Under the pieces are notes generated by a model, which was not told the origin of the DNA, did no database searches, and saw only the letters and a list, made by a program, of their open reading frames with translations. Of a stretch of DNA of 64,000 bases, positions 39,001 through 47,472 are shown in pieces (within the stretch, counting starts at the first letter, position 1; every line of letters starts with the position of its first letter). Position numbers and translations under genes: made by a program. The stretch is taken from assembly GCA_017854485.1 (NCBI GenBank), contig JAFMHN010000003.1, forward strand, positions 60,862 to 124,861, in the 5' to 3' direction. The DNA is from Aquiluna sp. (GTDB taxonomy: Bacteria > Actinomycetota > Actinomycetes > Actinomycetales > Microbacteriaceae).

Positions 39001-39477
39001 ATGATGAAAATTTTCACACTCCTCGCTCTCCTAATTTCGATCGGCGAAACTGCCTTCTCTGCTCCGGAAATCTGGGCAGAGCCAGTTCCGTATTTCGAGG
39101 TTGAGAGAAGTTTCATTGCGCCTGTAACCGCGAGAGGCTCTGGACACAGAGGGCTTGATTTTGTGGTCGAAGATGAACAGCCGGTGTTGGCTCCGGTTGA
39201 CGGAGTTGTAACTTTTGAGGGGATCGTCGTGGACAGAAGTGTCGTGACGTTTCGGACTGATGATGGGTTGCTAGTCAGCTTTGAGCAAGTGTGCTCGGTG
39301 GTAAGCCAGGGGCAGCAAGTTTCCGGCAGCCAGCCGGTTGGCACTCGCTGCACAACCCATGACAGCTTTTCCGAACACTGTCAGAAATGCGTTCACATGT
39401 CGGTTCGGTCTGAATTTGGTTACCTAAACCCCGAACTCTTTCTTGGCACCCTAGAGCCGAGTGTTTTGAAGCTCTAG
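39001..39477 (+). CDS. Secreted M23-like (LytM) domain protein
   Basis: A 158-residue protein with an N-terminal signal peptide (MKIFTLLALLISIGETAFSA) and a peptidase M23-type domain: GSGHRGLDFVV supplies the H-x3-D zinc pair, followed by VLAPVDGVVTFEG and a closing VHMSVRSEFGYLNP. The usual H-x-H near the end reads C-V-H here, so one catalytic His is replaced by Cys. Activity is therefore doubtful, though similar small actinobacterial homologues share this feature. Four further cysteines (residues about 98-137) may form disulfides outside the cell. It lies alone on the plus strand between rpsB and xerC, with the stop overlapping the xerC stop by 4 bp. Confidence 0.8.
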   Translation: MMKIFTLLALLISIGETAFSAPEIWAEPVPYFEVERSFIAPVTARGSGHRGLDFVVEDEQPVLAPVDGVVTFEGIVVDRSVVTFRTDDGLLVSFEQVCSVVSQGQQVSGSQPVGTRCTTHDSFSEHCQKCVHMSVRSEFGYLNPELFLGTLEPSVLKL

Positions 39478-40361
39478 GCCCTTGGGTGGGCCTGCTCAAA
39501 TGAGGATCGGAGTCGTTCCACCGACACGTGCGTGTAAATCTGGGTGGTACCAAGCGACGCATGTCCGAGTATCTCCTGGACTGCCCTAAGGTCAGCGCCA
39601 TGGTCCAGTAAGTGCGTTGCGGCCGAATGGCGAAGAGTGTGGGGGCCAGCTGATCCGGTTGAGGTGGTCGCTAGCTGCTTGGCCACCAAATCGTAAAGCT
39701 GCCTAACGCCAACCCGACGACCGCGTGAAGTCAGCAGCAGTGAATCCGGTGAATGCTCTGCGTCAAAGGCCGGGCGGCCAAAACGCAACCAATCATCCAA
39801 GGCGTCCTTGGCGCTTTGCCCGAAGGGCAGCATTCGTTGCTTGTCACCCTTGCCAGTGACTTTCAGCAACTGCCTGGAATGGTCGATGTCAGTAACATCT
39901 AAGCCCCGAAGTTCGCTAACTCGCATGCCAGTGGCATAGAGCAGTTCCATCACAAGGCGAGCCATTAGCCCTTGCGGGTTGCCCCTGGAAGGAGCTGCCG
40001 AGAGCCGCTCGAACAGCTCTGAAAGTGACTTCTCGGAGGCAACTTTAGGCAGCGGCCGATCTAATTTGGGAGAGCGCAGTCGCAGTCCAGGGTCGGAATC
40101 AATTTTGCCCTCATCCACTAGCCAACCGGTGAACACTTTGATGGAAGACGTTTTTCTGGCGAGTGTGCTTTTGGTTGCCCCAGCTTCAGATTGTTTATAA
40201 AGCCAAGCTCTTAGCGACTCTAGATTGAGTTCAGCCTTGGTTGCCTTTTGGAATTCTAGGTAGTCACGGACATCAGAAAGGTACGCCTTTTGAGTATTGG
40301 GGCTGGTCCCGCGGGAGCTCAGCCACCTGCCGTAGCCGGTCAGTTCGTCGGTGAGGTCCAT
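39474..40361 (-). CDS. xerC: Tyrosine recombinase XerC
   Basis: A 295-residue site-specific recombinase; with XerD it resolves chromosome dimers at dif. The N-terminal SAM-like domain (about residues 1-85) contains SPNTQKAYLSDVRDYLEF. Catalytic residues: Arg in GMRVSELRGLD, Lys in GKGDKQRMLPFG, H-x-x-R in HTLRHSAATHLLD, His in LGHASLGTTQIYTHV, with the nucleophile Tyr in the same motif. Chromosomal neighbours (dprA side) support XerC rather than a phage integrase. ATG 40361 has TAGTGT 6 nt upstream and no ribosome binding site. Confidence 0.94.
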   Translation of the reverse strand: MDLTDELTGYGRWLSSRGTSPNTQKAYLSDVRDYLEFQKATKAELNLESLRAWLYKQSEAGATKSTLARKTSSIKVFTGWLVDEGKIDSDPGLRLRSPKLDRPLPKVASEKSLSELFERLSAAPSRGNPQGLMARLVMELLYATGMRVSELRGLDVTDIDHSRQLLKVTGKGDKQRMLPFGQSAKDALDDWLRFGRPAFDAEHSPDSLLLTSRGRRVGVRQLYDLVAKQLATTSTGSAGPHTLRHSAATHLLDHGADLRAVQEILGHASLGTTQIYTHVSVERLRSSFEQAHPRA

Positions 40362-40367
40362 GACAAA

Positions 40368-40373
40368 ACACTA
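40368..40373 (-). promoter_or_regulatory. Putative -10 element, leaderless xerC start
   Basis: Minus-strand TAGTGT, 6 nt, then ATG 40361, within the 84-bp gap after dprA. Confidence 0.4.
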
Positions 40374-40445
40374 ATCTCGAATTTCAATCTCAAGGTAACT
40401 AACGCGCCCTTGCCAAACCTAAGCGCTGTGTCGCCAAAGTAGCGG

Positions 40446-41507
40446 TCACAACTGAGCAGCTGACACTGGGTCCCCATCAAGCTGAATTGCCTGAGCAACC
40501 TGCTCCACAACCTGTAATTGCAGTCCCGATTCTGCGGCAATTTCGATGTTAGTCCTAGCCCCGTTTCGGATCGCATCCTCCACTCTTCTTCTGGAATCCT
40601 CCGGGTCAAACCTTTGGCGAAGGTCTAAATGAAAGGCTTTGGCTAATCCCTCCTGAATCATGGCATTTGTGCCCTGGCAGGCGCGGTCAGACCATGCACC
40701 TGGAACTGCGTAGACCTCTCGACCAAGCATCCGAGCAGCATTTGCGGTGTTCCTGGATCCCGACCGATAGGCGGCCTGCACCACATAGAGCTCGCTTGAA
40801 GTTGCTGCTATAAGCCGGTTACGCTGCAGAAAGCGAAATCGGCTGGGAGCAGTTCCAGGCGCTAGTTCGGACACCAGTGCCCCACCAGAGCGCACCAACT
40901 CATGAAATAGCGACCAGTTCTCCAAAGGATATGCTCGATCGATTCCTCCGGCCATAAATGCAATCGTTGGCAACCCTGCATCCAGTGCCGACCGATGACT
41001 TGCAGCGTCTATTCCCTTGGCTCCGCCGGAAACCACGGGCCTATTCAGCATTCGAACAAGCTTGGAAGTGTTGTTGAGTCCTGTTGGAGTAGGAGTTCTC
41101 GTGCCGACAACACCGGCATAGTCCAGCTCCAGTGCGGTTGGGTCTCCGGCTACCCAAACCAAATACGGTGCGTGATCACCAAGGTCAGAAAGTCGATTTG
41201 CCAGGCCGGGTAGCTCACTGAAAAATACCGGCCTAGCACCCCAACGCGTGGCTTTGTTGATGGTGGCTTCGAGGTCAACAAGCGAGCTTCGAAATTCGAA
41301 TCGCTCAATAAGGCCGGGCAAATTGCTTAGTTTTTCCGGATGGAACTCGAGCAGGAAATCCGTGATTTGTCTCAGCGCTTTAGGTTCAGTCAGTTTCATG
41401 CAGACACTGGAACCGAATTGCTCGAACAGCAAATGAGCCAATGCATCCCCGGGCTCTGAGAGCATCGAGTAGCGGATAGTTTCAAGTTGGTCAGTTTCGA
41501 GTTTCAT
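40446..41507 (-). CDS. dprA: DNA-processing protein DprA
   Basis: A 353-residue protein that loads RecA onto incoming single-stranded DNA during transformation. The Rossmann-like core shows VGTRTPTPTG, SGGAKGIDAASHRSALDAG, and GSRNTANAARMLGREVYAVPG; a winged-helix C-terminal domain (VEDAIRNGARTNIEIAAES, from about residue 290) follows. ATG 41507 has GAGAGG 5 nt upstream; GTG two codons earlier is less likely. In most actinobacteria yraN and yifB/comM precede dprA; here only 75 bp separate it from the DUF2469 gene, so both are missing from this position. Confidence 0.94.
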   Translation of the reverse strand: MKLETDQLETIRYSMLSEPGDALAHLLFEQFGSSVCMKLTEPKALRQITDFLLEFHPEKLSNLPGLIERFEFRSSLVDLEATINKATRWGARPVFFSELPGLANRLSDLGDHAPYLVWVAGDPTALELDYAGVVGTRTPTPTGLNNTSKLVRMLNRPVVSGGAKGIDAASHRSALDAGLPTIAFMAGGIDRAYPLENWSLFHELVRSGGALVSELAPGTAPSRFRFLQRNRLIAATSSELYVVQAAYRSGSRNTANAARMLGREVYAVPGAWSDRACQGTNAMIQEGLAKAFHLDLRQRFDPEDSRRRVEDAIRNGARTNIEIAAESGLQLQVVEQVAQAIQLDGDPVSAAQL

Positions 41508-41582
41508 AATCACCTCTCGTTTTAGGAGAGGGTCGCAAACTTGAACCCGATTACTTGGGAGTATTGATTGAGCTGTTAGTAA

Positions 41583-41912
41583 CTAGGGCTGATCGCCAAC
41601 TGCTAACTCTTCAGGAATCTCAATTTCCTGACTACCGATTTCCTCGACGTTCACGTCCTTGAACGTCATGACTTTGACCTGCTTTACGAAGCGATCGGTC
41701 CGGTAAATATCCCAAACCCAAACGTCTGTCATCGCAAGCTCGAAGTAGAAATCGGTTGCGGTGTCGACCCGCTTCAGCTCAACCTCATTGGCAAGATAGA
41801 ACCTGCGCTCGGTTTCAATTACGAAGCGGAACATTTTTACGACATCTCGGTACTCGCGATAGAGAGCGAGCTCAGCGTCCCTGTCGTAGTCTTCGAAATC
41901 GTTTTCGTCCAT
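41583..41912 (-). CDS. DUF2469 family protein
   Basis: A 109-residue acidic protein of the actinobacterial DUF2469 family (Rv2901c-like), normally next to rnhB, as here. It begins MDENDFEDYDRDAELALYRE and has a conserved core RRFYLANEVELKR and DVWVWDIYRTDRFV. Function is not established. The gene is in line with lepB and rnhB upstream. ATG has AGGA about 10 nt upstream. Confidence 0.9.
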   Translation of the reverse strand: MDENDFEDYDRDAELALYREYRDVVKMFRFVIETERRFYLANEVELKRVDTATDFYFELAMTDVWVWDIYRTDRFVKQVKVMTFKDVNVEEIGSQEIEIPEELAVGDQP

Positions 41913-41931
41913 AATGCATAAATCCTAACCC

Positions 41932-42573
41932 TCAAAACAGAGCTGTCTGGTCTCCAAGAATTTTTGTTAGCCAACTCAAACGGTGGTGCTGGCTTGGACC
42001 CATCGATTGCAGGGCCTTGATGTGGCTCGGCGCGGCATAGCCCTTATTTGAGTCCCAGCCGTAATCGGGGAAATCTTTCGACAGCGAAGCCATGAGTTCA
42101 TCCCTTGCCACTTTTGCGCTGATCGCGGCTCCGGCGACACTTCCACAATCTCGGTCGGCCTTTACTCTGACAACAACTTCGGCGCCGCAGTCACCGAGCC
42201 AGTTGTGGCTTCCGTCAAGCAGCACGATGGTGTCTTTTAGCTCAAAGCCTGAAAGGGAGTCGAGCGCTGCAAGCCTCAGTGCGCTGTTGATGCCCTTTTG
42301 CTCGATTACTTGAACCGAACTAAAGCCAACGCGGGCCGTTCCCCAACTTGCCACCTCAACAGCCAGCGGCTTTCGCTTGGGTTCGGGCACCAGCTTTGAA
42401 TCCCGCAGAGTGCTGGGCATAAGATCCAGTCCGTCCGAGCTAAGCGCAAAAGCACCGACTGCTACAGGCCCTGCAAGGGCTCCCCGGCCGACCTCATCGA
42501 TACCGATTACAAACCGGTAATTTGCCAGCAGTTCCCGCTCTAGATCAAGGCTTGGGTACGTCACTAAAGACAT
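41932..42573 (-). CDS. rnhB: Ribonuclease HII
   Basis: A 213-residue endonuclease that removes ribonucleotides from DNA. The catalytic acidic residues are visible: IGIDEVGRGALAGPV (Asp-Glu near residue 22), a mid-protein TIVLLDGSHNW, and RVKADRDCGSVAGAAISAKVARDE with DYGWDSNKGYA. Start: ATG 42573 overlaps the end of lepB by 29 bp; GTG 42564 is an alternative with AGGATG upstream; an earlier in-frame start is less plausible. Confidence 0.95.
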   Translation of the reverse strand: MSLVTYPSLDLERELLANYRFVIGIDEVGRGALAGPVAVGAFALSSDGLDLMPSTLRDSKLVPEPKRKPLAVEVASWGTARVGFSSVQVIEQKGINSALRLAALDSLSGFELKDTIVLLDGSHNWLGDCGAEVVVRVKADRDCGSVAGAAISAKVARDELMASLSKDFPDYGWDSNKGYAAPSHIKALQSMGPSQHHRLSWLTKILGDQTALF

Positions 42574-43294
42574 CCTGATGATTATCCAGATATGTCCAGC
42601 TTTCAACCGGCCAGCTAATCAGGACTGCCCTGCCCACAACAACGTCCAGTGAAACAAAGCCGCCGGTTGGAAGGTCCTGATGATATCTGGAATCAGTTGA
42701 ATTGCCGCGATTATCGCCCATGACCCAAAGATGACCCTCCGGCACGGTAACTGAGAACTCGATGTCGGATGGGCTGGCGCCTGCTCGGATGTAGACCTCG
42801 TCAATGGCTTGGCCGTTTACCAGCAGCTGACCATCGGCATTGCAACAGGTGACAACGTCTCCTGGAAGGCCGATTACCCGCTTTACCAAATGTTCTGCTG
42901 AGTCAGGAGCAGTGATGCCAAATGTCCCAAGCACGAAGTCGCTGAATTCCTGCAGCGGTTCCTTCTGCTGAGTAGGCGCAACCCCTAGCCAGCCGCCTGG
43001 GTCTTTGAATACAACAATGTCGCCATGTTGGACTGGAATTACTTCCGGCACCAAAACGTTTACGATAATTCGATCGTTGATCTGGAGTGTTTCAAGCATT
43101 GACCCGGAGGGTATGAAGAAGGACCGCACCAGAAAAGCCTTGATGAGGACAGAGAGAATAAGCGCAGCGCCAACGATTGCAACAAAATCGACTAGAAAAG
43201 CTAGAAACCAATTTTTCCTGGCTCTGCGGAGCTTTCGTCTGAACAGGCTTAAGAACCCAGGCCTTCTAGGCCTAGATCCTCCGCCAAGTGACAT
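42545..43294 (-). CDS. lepB: Signal peptidase I
   Basis: A 249-residue membrane-anchored peptidase that cleaves Sec and Tat signal peptides. A cytoplasmic basic N-terminus and one transmembrane helix (about residues 30-55, WFLAFLVDFVAIVGAALILSV) are followed by the nucleophile Ser in IPSGSMLETL, GDIVVFKDP, the general-base Lys in HLVKRVIGLPGD, and GDNRGNSTDSR. One membrane helix is usual for Gram-positive types. rplS lies 12 bp upstream. Confidence 0.96.
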   Translation of the reverse strand: MSLGGGSRPRRPGFLSLFRRKLRRARKNWFLAFLVDFVAIVGAALILSVLIKAFLVRSFFIPSGSMLETLQINDRIIVNVLVPEVIPVQHGDIVVFKDPGGWLGVAPTQQKEPLQEFSDFVLGTFGITAPDSAEHLVKRVIGLPGDVVTCCNADGQLLVNGQAIDEVYIRAGASPSDIEFSVTVPEGHLWVMGDNRGNSTDSRYHQDLPTGGFVSLDVVVGRAVLISWPVESWTYLDNHQDVFSDVPKP

Positions 43295-43306
43295 CTTTAG
43301 TGGATG

Positions 43307-43657
43307 TTAAACGTTGTCGCGCTTTTCGCGAATCTTTGCAGCCTTGCCGCGAAGATTGCGCAAGTAGTAAAGCTTTGCGCGTCGCACATCACCACGTGAT
43401 ACCAGCTCGATCATTTCAAGAACTGGGCTGTGGACTGGGAAGGTACGCTCTACACCAACCTGGAAAGAAACTTTACGCACGGTGAAGGTCTCGCGAACGC
43501 TGTCACCTGAGCGGCGAATAACAATTCCCTGGAAAACCTGAACACGGCTACGGTTACCCTCAATGATCTTTACGTGAACCTTTACGGTGTCACCGGCACG
43601 GAAGTCTGGGATATCGGTGCGAAGAGATTTTGCATCTAGTTCATCAAGAATGTTCAT
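43307..43657 (-). CDS. rplS: 50S ribosomal protein L19
   Basis: A 116-residue L19 located at the 30S-50S interface. Family sequence is clear: [33 protein letters not shown], and [21 protein letters not shown] has AAAGGAAAG upstream. The 129 bp before it (43658-43786) hold no gene, probably the promoter region between trmD and rplS. Confidence 0.98.
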   Translation of the reverse strand: MNILDELDAKSLRTDIPDFRAGDTVKVHVKIIEGNRSRVQVFQGIVIRRSGDSVRETFTVRKVSFQVGVERTFPVHSPVLEMIELVSRGDVRRAKLYYLRNLRGKAAKIREKRDNV

Positions 43658-43786
43658 TTTTATTTCTTTCCTTTTGCGCGCAGGTCAAAATGGCTAGTGT
43701 CTAATAATTTGTTGGACCCAGCTCCCCTGCGGCAGAGATGTTTGGGCTCGACTAGAAAGTCTGCCACAGGCCGAGCACAATGGCAA

Positions 43787-44473
43787 CTAATCGTCGAGTA
43801 AATCTGGCCGGTTTTTACCAGTTCGTAGAAGTGATTGCTGGTGCCTCCACTTTTCGATTTCAGCATGATGACCAGATAGCAGAACTTCGGGGACTTGGAG
43901 TGATCTCCAGCTAGCGGGTTTGGTGTAACTCGGGTACTCCAACAAACCAGAGTTATGAGATTCTTCGGTCAGAGACTGACTGTTGCCGATCACGCCGGGA
44001 ATGAGCCGACAAATTGCCTCGATCATGGCAACGGCAGCCACCTCACCGCCGTTTAGGACATAATCGCCAATCGAAACTTCGAGCACCTCCGTTTCGCCGG
44101 CTGCGTAGTCGACTACTCGTTGGTCGATACCCTCATACCTCCCGCAGGCAAAAAGCAGATGGGGCTTTTTTGATAATTCGACAGCAAGTTCCTGCGTGAA
44201 CGGTATCCCGGCAGGTGTTGTGAAAATAACGACCGGCTTTTGCTCTTTGCCAATCAACTCATCGAAGGCCTCGCCCCAAGGCTCGGGCTTCATGACCATT
44301 CCGGCGCCGCCACCATAGGGTGAGTCATCCACAGTCTTGTGCTTGTCGCTGGTCCACTGGCGCAAGTCGTGAGCTTGAAATTCAATCAGGCCCTGATCGC
44401 GGGCCTTGCCAAGCAGCGAGATGTCTAGAACATCGAAGAAGTCAGGAAAAATACTGACCGCGTCAATTTTCAT
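43787..44473 (-). CDS. trmD: tRNA (guanine-37-N1)-methyltransferase
   Basis: A 228-residue SPOUT-class enzyme that methylates G37 of tRNAs, guarding reading frame. Motifs: [27 protein letters not shown], the trefoil-knot [11 protein letters not shown] and [14 protein letters not shown] with [12 protein letters not shown]. The start overlaps rimM by 11 bp, a conserved coupling. Confidence 0.97.
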   Translation of the reverse strand: MKIDAVSIFPDFFDVLDISLLGKARDQGLIEFQAHDLRQWTSDKHKTVDDSPYGGGAGMVMKPEPWGEAFDELIGKEQKPVVIFTTPAGIPFTQELAVELSKKPHLLFACGRYEGIDQRVVDYAAGETEVLEVSIGDYVLNGGEVAAVAMIEAICRLIPGVIGNSQSLTEESHNSGLLEYPSYTKPASWRSLQVPEVLLSGHHAEIEKWRHQQSLLRTGKNRPDLLDD

Positions 44474-44993
44474 CGACAGCCTCGCTCACGTCCTCAAAAA
44501 GTCCACCTGGTGGGGTTATTTCTACCAGCCCAGCTTTCAGGTCAACTCTAGGCACGAAGCTCTTGATAAACGGCAGTAACACTTCGGTTTCCGCGGTCTT
44601 TATGGCTAGAAGATCCTGGGCAGGCATGTGATCCACGCGAACAACAGAACCAATTTCAATTCCAGCTCGAATTACCTTGAGTCCGGTCAGTTGGTGGTCA
44701 AACCAGGCTTCTGGTTCTGCTGGAAGCTCGTCTAGCGGCTGGTCTACAAGCAAAATCGCGCGGATTAGGCCTTCGGCCTGGTCGCGGTCATCAATGCCCT
44801 CGATGAAAAGAACTGGGGAGCTGTTGTACCAGCGAAGTTCTTTGACTGTGATGTGCTTACCGAACCAGTCAGAGTCTTCGGGGACCTGAAGCTTGAGGAC
44901 AGACCCTGCGGCAAATCGCTGGTTTGGGCTGTCAGTGTAAAGCTCTAATTTGATTGCGCCTTTGAGGCCGTGTGCTTTGAGCAGTCGGCCCAC
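44463..44993 (-). CDS. rimM: Ribosome maturation factor RimM
   Basis: A protein of 176 residues or more that assists 16S rRNA processing and 30S head assembly by binding S19. The family N-terminus [20 protein letters not shown] and the PRC-barrel C-terminal domain ([13 protein letters not shown]) are clear. GTG 44993 is the first ordinary start codon, but the codons just upstream encode STELR, which resembles homologues' residues before VGRL. No ATG, GTG or TTG exists further upstream; ATT at 45017 (overlapping the khpA stop, with GGTGGA 5 nt before) could be the true start, adding eight residues. Confidence 0.93.
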   Translation of the reverse strand: MGRLLKAHGLKGAIKLELYTDSPNQRFAAGSVLKLQVPEDSDWFGKHITVKELRWYNSSPVLFIEGIDDRDQAEGLIRAILLVDQPLDELPAEPEAWFDHQLTGLKVIRAGIEIGSVVRVDHMPAQDLLAIKTAETEVLLPFIKSFVPRVDLKAGLVEITPPGGLFEDVSEAVDEN

Positions 44994-45009
44994 GCGGAGC
45001 TCGGTGGAA

Positions 45010-45246
45010 CTAGAAATCTGTATCCACCACGTCTACGCGGACGCGCTTGCCTCCGGCTAGCGCATTTACAACCGTCCGGAGGGCGGTTGCAGTTCGGCCG
45101 TTTTTACCGATAACGCGACCTAGGTCGTCTGGGTGCACGCGAACCTCCAGAAGATCGTTCGGCCCAACCTTGCGAGTGGCAACGGTGGCATCGTCAGGGT
45201 TGTTGACGATGGAACGAACGAGAAACTGGAGGGTCGCCTGCAACAT
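45010..45246 (-). CDS. khpA: KH-domain RNA-binding protein KhpA
   Basis: A 78-residue single KH-domain protein with the nucleic-acid-binding GxxG loop in VIGKNGRTATALRTVVNA and the C-terminal RVRVDVVD. The position between rpsP and rimM is conserved in actinobacteria. In firmicutes KhpA pairs with KhpB to regulate cell division; that role here is inferred. Confidence 0.94.
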   Translation of the reverse strand: MLQATLQFLVRSIVNNPDDATVATRKVGPNDLLEVRVHPDDLGRVIGKNGRTATALRTVVNALAGGKRVRVDVVDTDF

Positions 45247-45248
45247 AA

Positions 45249-45818
45249 CTATTCGGCCTTTGGCTCTTCAGCGGCAGCTTCTTCAGCAGGAGCTTCCTCT
45301 GCGACTGCTTCTGCAGCAGGTGCCTCTTCAGCTACTGCATCCGCTGCTGGAGCTTCCTCTGCTGCTGGAGTTTCTGCTGCTGGAGTTTCTTCGGCTGCTG
45401 GGGCTTCAACAGCTGCCTCTGCAGCAGGTGCTGCCTTCTCTGCAGCAGGCGCCTCTTCGGCTGGAGCCTTCTTCTCTACCTTTGGCAGAAGAACTGACTT
45501 CTTCTTGCTGTCAGGAGTGAAAGGAACCTTCTCTGGCTGTGGCTTGATGGTGTTGACCTTCTCGCCCTTTTCGTTGGCGATGTCGCCAGAGAGGGTAAGT
45601 AGGACCTTGGCCTGCTCGGTTGGCTGAGCGCCAACAGAAAGCCAGTACTGTGCTCTTTCCGAGCTAATCTCAATAATCGATGGGTCGTTGGTTGGAACAT
45701 AACGACCGATCTCCTCGATGACTCGACCGTTTCGGTGAGTACGAGAGTCGGCTACCACAATGCGGTAGTGCGGGGTGCGCTTTTTTCCAATGCGCTGTAG
45801 GCGGATCTTTACGGCCAC
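45249..45818 (-). CDS. rpsP: 30S ribosomal protein S16 with long Ala/Glu/Pro tail
   Basis: A 189-residue S16. The core (about residues 1-78) is normal: [43 protein letters not shown]. After residue 80 comes a linker ([11 protein letters not shown]) and then about 85 residues of almost only Ala, Glu and Pro in irregular APAAE/EEAPA units. The DNA carries short near-repeats of about 15 bp (GCTGCTGGAGTTTCT and variants, about 45280-45440), consistent with slippage growth. Most S16 proteins stop near residue 80-90; actinobacterial ones are often extended but usually shorter. GTG 45818 has AGGAG 4 nt upstream. Confidence 0.95.
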   Translation of the reverse strand: MAVKIRLQRIGKKRTPHYRIVVADSRTHRNGRVIEEIGRYVPTNDPSIIEISSERAQYWLSVGAQPTEQAKVLLTLSGDIANEKGEKVNTIKPQPEKVPFTPDSKKKSVLLPKVEKKAPAEEAPAAEKAAPAAEAAVEAPAAEETPAAETPAAEEAPAADAVAEEAPAAEAVAEEAPAEEAAAEEPKAE

Positions 45819-45961
45819 AATTCTCCTGTGAGTTGCTGGGGCGAGTTTCCACCGTGAGCGTGGGGTTACACTCGGAGGTTTCTCAAGGTTTTTCGATTAC
45901 GCCCAGATAGAGGGTCGAGACGCTCGAAGTAGCTAAGTCTGCCAGAAAACCGCAGCTTTTG

Positions 45962-47464
45962 CTAGTTCTGTATGCCAAATGCGCTGCCTGATTTTGTTTC
46001 TGACTGCGCATTGAAGCTCAACCCTTGATTTTCAGCAGCTCGTTTGGCCGGGTTTCCGGACTTCGAGCCCTTCTTTTTCTTGTCCTTCTTTTTTCCGCCA
46101 ATGTAACCGCCGCCAACGGAACCGCCCATTTGAACGGGGTTGGTGCCCGGGATATTCGGCATCCCACCCTTTGACATGGTCTTCATGACTTTTGCAGCCT
46201 GCTCGAAGCGATTGACCAGCTGATTGACTTCATTGACGCTGGTTCCAGAGCCCTTGGCAATTCGGAGCCGTCGAGAGCCATTCAGGACCCTGGGCATGTT
46301 GCGCTCAACCGGGGTCATCGAGCGAATTATGGCTTCCGTGCGTGAAATCTCAGACTCATCAAAGTCTTCAAGCTGTTGCTTCATTTTTCCGGCACCAGGA
46401 AGCATGCCGAGCAAGTTTTTCATGTTTCCCATCTTGCGAAGCTGCTGCATCTGCTCCAAAAAGTCCTGCAGAGTGAACTCTTCGTTGGCTATCTTGTCGG
46501 CAAGCTTCTGTGACTCTTCCTGGTCAAAAGTGCGTTGAGCCTGTTCGATCAGGCTGATGACGTCACCCATATCCAGGATTCGACTCGCCATCCGATCTGG
46601 ATAGAACGGTTCGAACGCATCCAGGCCTTCTCCGGTGGAGCTAAACAGAATCGGTGCTCCGGTCACATTGGCAACCGAGAGCGCGGCACCTCCGCGCGAA
46701 TCTCCGTCAAGCTTGGTCAAGACCACGCCGGTTACGCCCACGCCGTCCTTGAATGCCTTGGCAACGTTCACCGCATCCTGACCGAGCATGGAGTCCACCA
46801 CAAACAGAACCTCATCAGGACTAACGGCATCACGAATGCCGATTGCCTGCTGCATCATCTCTTCATCGACACCTAGGCGTCCCGCGGTGTCGACGATGAC
46901 GACCGAAAATTGCGACTTTTTAGCGTGAGCAATCGCCTTTTTGGCAACGTCAACCGGATCGCCGACCCCGTTACCAGGCTCTGGAGAGAAAACTGGGACG
47001 CCGACTTTTTCACCAAGCACCTGCAACTGAGTGACGGCATTTGGTCGCTGCAGGTCGGCAGCAACCAAAATTGGAGTTTGGTTTTGATCCTTTAGCCACT
47101 TGGCCAGCTTGCCGGCAAGAGTTGTTTTACCCGACCCCTGCAATCCGGCGAGCATGATGACCGTTGGCGGAGATTTTGCAAACTGAAGTTTGTGGTTTTC
47201 GGTGCCCAGAATCTTGGTCAATTCCTCATTGACAACCTGCACCACCTGCTGAGCGGGGTTCAGCGCCTTAGACACCTCGTCGCCGAGGGCGCGCTCACGA
47301 ATGGCCGCGATGAAGTCCTTTACGACCTCAAGCGCCACATCGGCCTCCAGCAAAGCCCGACGGATGTCCCTCAGGGTTGCATCGATGTCGCTATCGGACA
47401 GCCTGCCCTTGCCGCGCAGGTTCTTAAACGTGTCAGATAAGCGATCCGATAAATTGCCGAACAA
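45962..47464 (-). CDS. ffh: Signal recognition particle protein Ffh
   Basis: A 500-residue GTPase that binds signal peptides and SRP RNA for co-translational membrane targeting. N domain (residues 1-85), G domain with GLQGSGKTTLAGKLA, DTAGRL, TKLDGD and GTGE-type G5, then the Met-rich M domain (LEQMQQLRKMGNMKNLLGMLPG, GSGTSVNEVNQLVNRF). It ends in a basic/Gly-rich tail. The start is TTG 47464 with AGGAG upstream. SRP RNA is not in this window. The downstream 143 bp contain the rpsP promoter region, no gene seen. Confidence 0.97.
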   Translation of the reverse strand: MFGNLSDRLSDTFKNLRGKGRLSDSDIDATLRDIRRALLEADVALEVVKDFIAAIRERALGDEVSKALNPAQQVVQVVNEELTKILGTENHKLQFAKSPPTVIMLAGLQGSGKTTLAGKLAKWLKDQNQTPILVAADLQRPNAVTQLQVLGEKVGVPVFSPEPGNGVGDPVDVAKKAIAHAKKSQFSVVIVDTAGRLGVDEEMMQQAIGIRDAVSPDEVLFVVDSMLGQDAVNVAKAFKDGVGVTGVVLTKLDGDSRGGAALSVANVTGAPILFSSTGEGLDAFEPFYPDRMASRILDMGDVISLIEQAQRTFDQEESQKLADKIANEEFTLQDFLEQMQQLRKMGNMKNLLGMLPGAGKMKQQLEDFDESEISRTEAIIRSMTPVERNMPRVLNGSRRLRIAKGSGTSVNEVNQLVNRFEQAAKVMKTMSKGGMPNIPGTNPVQMGGSVGGGYIGGKKKDKKKKGSKSGNPAKRAAENQGLSFNAQSETKSGSAFGIQN

Positions 47465-47472
47465 TCAAACTC

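Noticed and set aside
39474..40361. Tyrosine recombinase as a sign of an integrated element
   Set aside because: Context (dprA, rnhB, lepB) and full length fit housekeeping XerC. No direct repeats, phage genes or composition change are seen.
45249..45480. Tandem repeat resembling a short repeat array
   Set aside because: The repeats are in frame within rpsP, irregular and encode an Ala/Glu/Pro tail; there are no uniform spacers as in CRISPR.
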